From contig JABZHP010000046.1 of assembly GCA_015258785.1 (NCBI GenBank), positions 1 to 9,222 of the forward strand: a DNA stretch of 9,222 nt, given 5' to 3'. Positions within the stretch are counted from its first letter, which is position 1; each line of letters begins with the position of its first letter. The stretch is from Atopobium sp. GTDB lineage: Bacteria > Actinomycetota > Coriobacteriia > Coriobacteriales > Atopobiaceae. The notes under the pieces are model-generated. The model did no database searches. It saw only the letters and a program-made list of their open reading frames with translations, and was not told where the DNA came from. This document shows, in pieces, positions 6,055-9,222 of this stretch. The translations under genes and the position numbers were made by a program.

Positions 6055-8168
6055 ATGCTCCTGCTGTAACAACTGAAACTACTGCAACATCTGAAAATAC
6101 TTCTCCTACAGCACCTGAAAACTCTCAGCCTACCTCACCTGCAGCGCCAACAACAACTCCAACAACAAACCAGACACCCGCTGTTCCAAAAGAGAATACT
6201 TCGCCAACCCCTCAGTCTTCTGGATGGAGACAAGAAAACGGCCAATTCCACTATTACAGAGAAGATGGAACACTTGTCACAAGCCAGTGGATTAAAGATG
6301 ATTCTGGTTGGCACTATGTAGACGCTGCTGGTAATGCAGTCAAGGGTTTGTACACAACACCTAATGGAAAAACTTGGTATTTTGATCCAACTGACCCGCA
6401 GCATAAGGCAATCTTCGGTGAAGTTGAAATTGATGGTAAGTTTTACTACTTTGATTCAACAAACGGACTTGTAACAAATGGATGGGTATATCGTTCAGCA
6501 AGTTCTTGGTCATGGGCAACTGAAGATGGTACTTACTATTCTGGATGGAAGCATATGCCTAACGGCAAGTGGTTCTATTTTGATCCAGAAGAACCTCGTC
6601 ATCGTATGTTAATTGGAACAATTCAGGTTTCTGGTACCTCATATTACATTGATGAATATGCAGGTATGATTTCTAACAGTTGGATTCAACTACCAACTCG
6701 TGAGTGGGCTTGGGCTCAAAAAAATGGCGCTCTTGCCTCTGGTTGGTTTAACACACCAAATGGTAGAACTTGGTACTTTGATCCATCTGTTCCACAGCAT
6801 CCAGCGCTTATTGGCAACGTCGAAATTGACGGCACATATTATCATTTCGATGAAAACTATGGAATCCTTAGAAATAGTTGGATTCACAATGATGATGGTT
6901 CATGGTCTTGGGTAGATTCTTATGGCTCATTCTATTCAGGTTGGAAACATTTCCCAAATGGTAAATGGTTTTACTTTGATCCAGAAGACTCAATTCATCG
7001 CATGAAAACTGGACTTTTCCAACTTCCTAGCGGTTCATATTACGTTGATGAAAATGCTGGTATGACTTCAAGTAATTGGGTGTCCCTACCAGACGGAAAT
7101 TTGTCCTGGGCTCAATCTAGCGGCGCGCTTGTCTCTGGATGGTTTACTACTCCTGGCAATAAGACCTGGTATTTTAATCCAAGCTCAATTGATCACGCTG
7201 CTTATGTTGGTGAACATTCTATTGATGGAAAGAACTGCTACTTTGATAAAAGCTATGGTCTAGCAAAAAATGAATGGGTTACTCTTTCAAATGGCGTAAA
7301 ACGTTGGGCAGGTCCAGATGGAGTACTGACTGGATTCATTTCTCCCGAAGGAGTCTTCTCTACAGATGACGGTTCACAGCCAACAGGAACGGCACATCTT
7401 CCAGGATTGACCATTAATGTTGGAGCTGACCATAAAATTAAGACAGGTTGGATAAAAGAAAACAATAAAGATTTTTACTATCTTTCTAATGGTGCACCAG
7501 CAGATGGATGGCTTAATATTCACGGAACTTGGTACTATTTTAGTTCCAATGGAGAAAAACAAACTGGTTGGATTAATTCAAAGGGCAGTTGGTACTTCCT
7601 TGATTCTGACGGCAAGATGAAAACCGGATGGATTAAAGATAACGGCAAGGACTACTATCTCAGTAATAATGGTTCCATGCAAACTGGTTATGTATCCTGG
7701 GGTGGAAAACTGTATTGGTCAGCTGCTGATGGCGCCATGGAGGAGCAGCCTTGCTACTACCCCGACATGTATCGTTATGCGCAGAACTATTACAGTGCTA
7801 CTAACTGGCTCATCCAGATTGATACTACCGGCAATCGCTTTGCTGTATATAGGGGCTCGCACGGCAACTGGGTTGTTTGGTACGAATGGCAGTGCACTAC
7901 AGGAGCACCAGGCATGTGGACTCCTCATGGTCAATTTACCGTAGGTAACAAGGGTCTTTACTTTGGGTCTGGCTTTAGATGCTGGTATTACACGACCATT
8001 TCTGGTGAGTATCTTATTCACTCCATTCTCTATAACTCCGACGGTTATACCGTCCGTGATGGTAGGCTTGGATACAACGGTTCCCACGGTTGCGTACGTC
8101 TTGCAACAGAAAACGCTAAGTGGGTTTATGACAACATTCCTTATGGAACTAAGATTGTTATTTGGTAA
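5919..8168 (+). CDS. Secreted L,D-transpeptidase (YkuD) with two types of binding repeats
   Basis: 749 residues from the ATG at 5919, supported by GGAG at 5907-5910, eight bases upstream. The order is: signal peptide (cleavage after A37); a P/T-rich linker about 38-101 typical of wall-spanning segments; five 66-residue binding units (cores at 142, 208, 274, 340, 406); a short spacer about 472-504; five classical 20-residue CW_binding_1 repeats starting near 509, 529, 549, 569 and 589; and a C-terminal YkuD domain about 625-749. The catalytic motif is SHGCVR, with C725 the nucleophile and H723, R727 beside it; an upstream IHS (H701) fits the family's conserved histidine. Known L,D-transpeptidases make 3-3 peptidoglycan cross-links or attach proteins to the stem peptide; which applies here, and the wall chemistry of the host, cannot be read. 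It is the last gene of the pair, ending before a strong hairpin. Confidence 0.93.
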   Translation: MEKKMRFSYRPSTQKLIAVASLSAALLCGLHAAPALAETTDTSAVNAPAVTTETTATSENTSPTAPENSQPTSPAAPTTTPTTNQTPAVPKENTSPTPQSSGWRQENGQFHYYREDGTLVTSQWIKDDSGWHYVDAAGNAVKGLYTTPNGKTWYFDPTDPQHKAIFGEVEIDGKFYYFDSTNGLVTNGWVYRSASSWSWATEDGTYYSGWKHMPNGKWFYFDPEEPRHRMLIGTIQVSGTSYYIDEYAGMISNSWIQLPTREWAWAQKNGALASGWFNTPNGRTWYFDPSVPQHPALIGNVEIDGTYYHFDENYGILRNSWIHNDDGSWSWVDSYGSFYSGWKHFPNGKWFYFDPEDSIHRMKTGLFQLPSGSYYVDENAGMTSSNWVSLPDGNLSWAQSSGALVSGWFTTPGNKTWYFNPSSIDHAAYVGEHSIDGKNCYFDKSYGLAKNEWVTLSNGVKRWAGPDGVLTGFISPEGVFSTDDGSQPTGTAHLPGLTINVGADHKIKTGWIKENNKDFYYLSNGAPADGWLNIHGTWYYFSSNGEKQTGWINSKGSWYFLDSDGKMKTGWIKDNGKDYYLSNNGSMQTGYVSWGGKLYWSAADGAMEEQPCYYPDMYRYAQNYYSATNWLIQIDTTGNRFAVYRGSHGNWVVWYEWQCTTGAPGMWTPHGQFTVGNKGLYFGSGFRCWYYTTISGEYLIHSILYNSDGYTVRDGRLGYNGSHGCVRLATENAKWVYDNIPYGTKIVIW
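6342..7328 (+). repeat. Five tandem 66-residue binding units in the L,D-transpeptidase
   Basis: Unit starts are at protein residues 142, 208, 274 and 340, exactly 66 apart, then 406; the last unit is 65 long. The cores alternate: LYTTPNGKTWYFDP, WKHMPNGKWFYFDP, WFNTPNGRTWYFDP, WKHFPNGKWFYFDP, WFTTPGNKTWYFNP. The true period is therefore two units, 132 residues or 396 bases. Each unit appears to hold three smaller aromatic motifs. Confidence 0.88.
7431..7742 (+). repeat. Five 20-residue CW_binding_1 repeats before the catalytic domain
   Basis: The cores TGWIKENN, DGWLNIHG, TGWINSKG, TGWIKDNG and TGYVSWGG start exactly 20 residues apart (509, 529, 549, 569, 589). This is the classical choline-binding/glucan-binding repeat pattern. 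It differs in length and wording from the 66-residue units upstream in the same protein. Confidence 0.85.
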
Positions 8169-8194
8169 TCCAAATAAACATGAAGCTCTATAGC

Positions 8195-8229
8195 AATAAA
8201 CCCCAACTCATATTGAGCTGGGGTTTATT
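8195..8229. terminator. Bidirectional rho-independent terminator after the L,D-transpeptidase gene
   Basis: AATAAACCCCA pairs with TGGGGTTTATT (11 bp); after one A/C mismatch, CTCA pairs with TGAG around a TAT loop. T-rich sequence follows on the plus strand and A-rich sequence precedes it, so it can stop both the plus-strand pair and the minus-strand genes that converge from the right. It begins 26 bases after the L,D-transpeptidase stop codon. Confidence 0.9.
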
Positions 8230-8249
8230 TGTTAGCTTATAAAATGTGG

Positions 8250-8645
8250 TTACGCAAAATACTTTGCTTCAAAATCCTTAAATTGCTCTGGAGTAGCGTT
8301 TTGATCTACCGAGAAGGACTGTGCAACCGCTACTGCCTGCTGTCTTCTGAGACCAGCCTTATCCTCGTCTCCTAGTTGCTCATAAACGTGAGAGAGCCTG
8401 TCGAGGGCATACACCACATACTCTGCAACTGAATCAGCTACGCCGGAGAGCAACATCATCGTTACAAGAGAGTCTGGCGAAAGCGCAAGAGCAGTCTCTG
8501 GGCTCAAATCAATGAGCTCTGCAACAGCTGCCTCTACCCCATCGAGTGACTCTTCAGTTTGAGTCTCTAAAGCATTTCCCAAACCTGCTGTGACCGTTGA
8601 AGTAAAGTCATCGATTACTTCCAAAATGTAATCTCGTTGAAGCAT
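8250..8645 (-). CDS. Conserved hypothetical protein, possibly DUF6483-like
   Basis: 131 residues, acidic and largely helical in appearance, beginning MLQRDYILEVIDDF. No signal peptide, membrane segment or catalytic motif is visible, so it is probably a soluble cytoplasmic protein. The opening MLxRDYI, the helical body and a late segment resembling a helical repeat (ALDRLSHVYEQLGDEDKA) recall small proteins of unknown function annotated DUF6483 in Firmicutes and Coriobacteriia; this is from memory and uncertain. The ATG is 14 bases after the ruvB stop codon, with a weak GGA six bases before it, so it is very likely co-transcribed with, and perhaps translationally coupled to, ruvB. The shared hairpin at 8195-8229 would end this operon. 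No function can be assigned. Confidence 0.75.
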   Translation of the reverse strand: MLQRDYILEVIDDFTSTVTAGLGNALETQTEESLDGVEAAVAELIDLSPETALALSPDSLVTMMLLSGVADSVAEYVVYALDRLSHVYEQLGDEDKAGLRRQQAVAVAQSFSVDQNATPEQFKDFEAKYFA

Positions 8646-8659
8646 TTTGTTCCAATCTA

Positions 8660-9222
8660 CTAGTTAGTAGGAACAGGAATACGTAAGTGATCAAATGCAG
8701 CATGCGTTGCCTGTCTACCTTGAGGTGTTCTAATAATAAGCCCTTGCTGCAAAAGATATGGCTCATAAACATCTTCAAGTGTAGACGGATCCTCTGAGAC
8801 TGCACTTGCAATGGTTGTGAGACCAACCGGACGACCTCTGAACGTCTCACAAAGCGCACGTAAAACACGTACGTCCATTACATCTAGACCAAGCTCATCA
8901 ATCTCAAAGAATGAAAGCGCTTCTGAGGCTACCTGCCAGGTAATAGTACCTTCAGCTTTAACTTGTGCGTAATCTCGTACGCGTTTTAACAGACGATTTG
9001 CCAAGCGTGGTGTGCCTCTTGATCGAGAAGCAATTTCAGCAGCTCCCTGCTCATCAACTTCTACATCAAGGATGTTTGCCGAGCGCATGACAATAGTCTG
9101 AAGCTCAGGAACAGTATAGTAATCAAGACGATAAGAAATACCAAAACGATCACGCAAAGGGCCAGTTAGAAGTCCTGTTCTTGTTGTTGCAGCTACAAGA
9201 GTAAAGCGTGGAATATCAAGCC
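8660..9222 (-). CDS. ruvB: Holliday junction branch-migration helicase RuvB (C-terminal part)
   Basis: The gene runs off the right edge; 186 codons plus stop are present and the N-terminal Walker A and B part lies outside. RuvB is the AAA+ hexameric motor that, with RuvA, drives branch migration of Holliday junctions. The visible part starts in LDIPRFTLVAATTRTGLLT (the sensor-1 region) and continues with GPLRDRFG (arginine-finger region), SRGTPRLANRLLKRVRD (sensor 2) and the C-terminal winged-helix DNA-binding domain ending in DHLRIPVPTN. The frame is open from 9222, so the TTG at 9155-9157 is an internal leucine codon and not a start. It is followed directly by the small hypothetical gene on the same strand. 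Whether ruvA precedes it cannot be seen. Confidence 0.95.
   Translation of the reverse strand, partial: LDIPRFTLVAATTRTGLLTGPLRDRFGISYRLDYYTVPELQTIVMRSANILDVEVDEQGAAEIASRSRGTPRLANRLLKRVRDYAQVKAEGTITWQVASEALSFFEIDELGLDVMDVRVLRALCETFRGRPVGLTTIASAVSEDPSTLEDVYEPYLLQQGLIIRTPQGRQATHAAFDHLRIPVPTN

Noticed and set aside
4245..7742. Tandem DNA repeats as a CRISPR or other array
   Set aside because: The periodicity is in frame, keeps aromatic codons and varies at the third codon position; it is protein repeat coding sequence.
7982..8111. Unusual HS instead of HG at the conserved upstream histidine of the YkuD domain
   Set aside because: From memory of the family, IHS/FHS forms with GRLG...SHGCVR are common in repeat-bearing Gram-positive members, so this is not a novel active site.
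19..8168. Sortase (LPXTG) anchoring of the three secreted proteins
   Set aside because: No LPXTG-like motif or C-terminal hydrophobic segment is present in any of them; the binding repeats explain surface retention.
8608..8868. 86-codon minus-strand frame overlapping the ruvB end
   Set aside because: It lies within the ruvB coding sequence in another frame and resembles no protein.

Overview
The window looks like chromosomal DNA from a moderately AT-rich Actinomycetota, most likely a host-associated Coriobacteriia of the Atopobium/Lancefieldella/Olsenella type. This is inferred from the base composition, the RuvB and cold-shock sequences, and secreted proteins built on aromatic cell-wall-binding repeats; no search could be run.

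Layout. A large secreted murein hydrolase lies on the minus strand (19-2664). It has a zinc amidase at the N-terminus, binding repeats in the middle and a GH73-type glucosaminidase at the C-terminus. Divergent from it is a HAD-family phosphatase (2778-3440). This converges on a cold-shock protein (3528-3731, minus), with a bidirectional hairpin terminator between them. A 345-base intergenic stretch follows. Next come two plus-strand paralogues, 48 bases apart: a secreted protein made almost entirely of binding repeats with no catalytic domain seen (4077-5870), and an L,D-transpeptidase with two kinds of binding repeat (5919-8168). A second bidirectional hairpin separates these from a minus-strand pair, the 3' part of ruvB (running off the right edge) and a 131-residue protein of unknown function.

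The common theme is the cell envelope. Three large secreted proteins share a tryptophan- and tyrosine-rich 66-residue repeat, in which one unit carries a WKHMPNGKWFYFD-like core and the next a WFTTPNGKTWYFDP-like core. Two of the three carry peptidoglycan enzymes: amidase plus glucosaminidase (cutting) and L,D-transpeptidase (cross-linking). The third appears to be a pure binder. The binder and the L,D-transpeptidase share an almost identical signal-peptide coding stretch, pointing to duplication or gene conversion. The strongest signals for a second look are this repeat module, the enzyme-free paralogue and its variable loops, and the long upstream region of the binder gene. No defence system, mobile element, CRISPR array or tRNA was seen.
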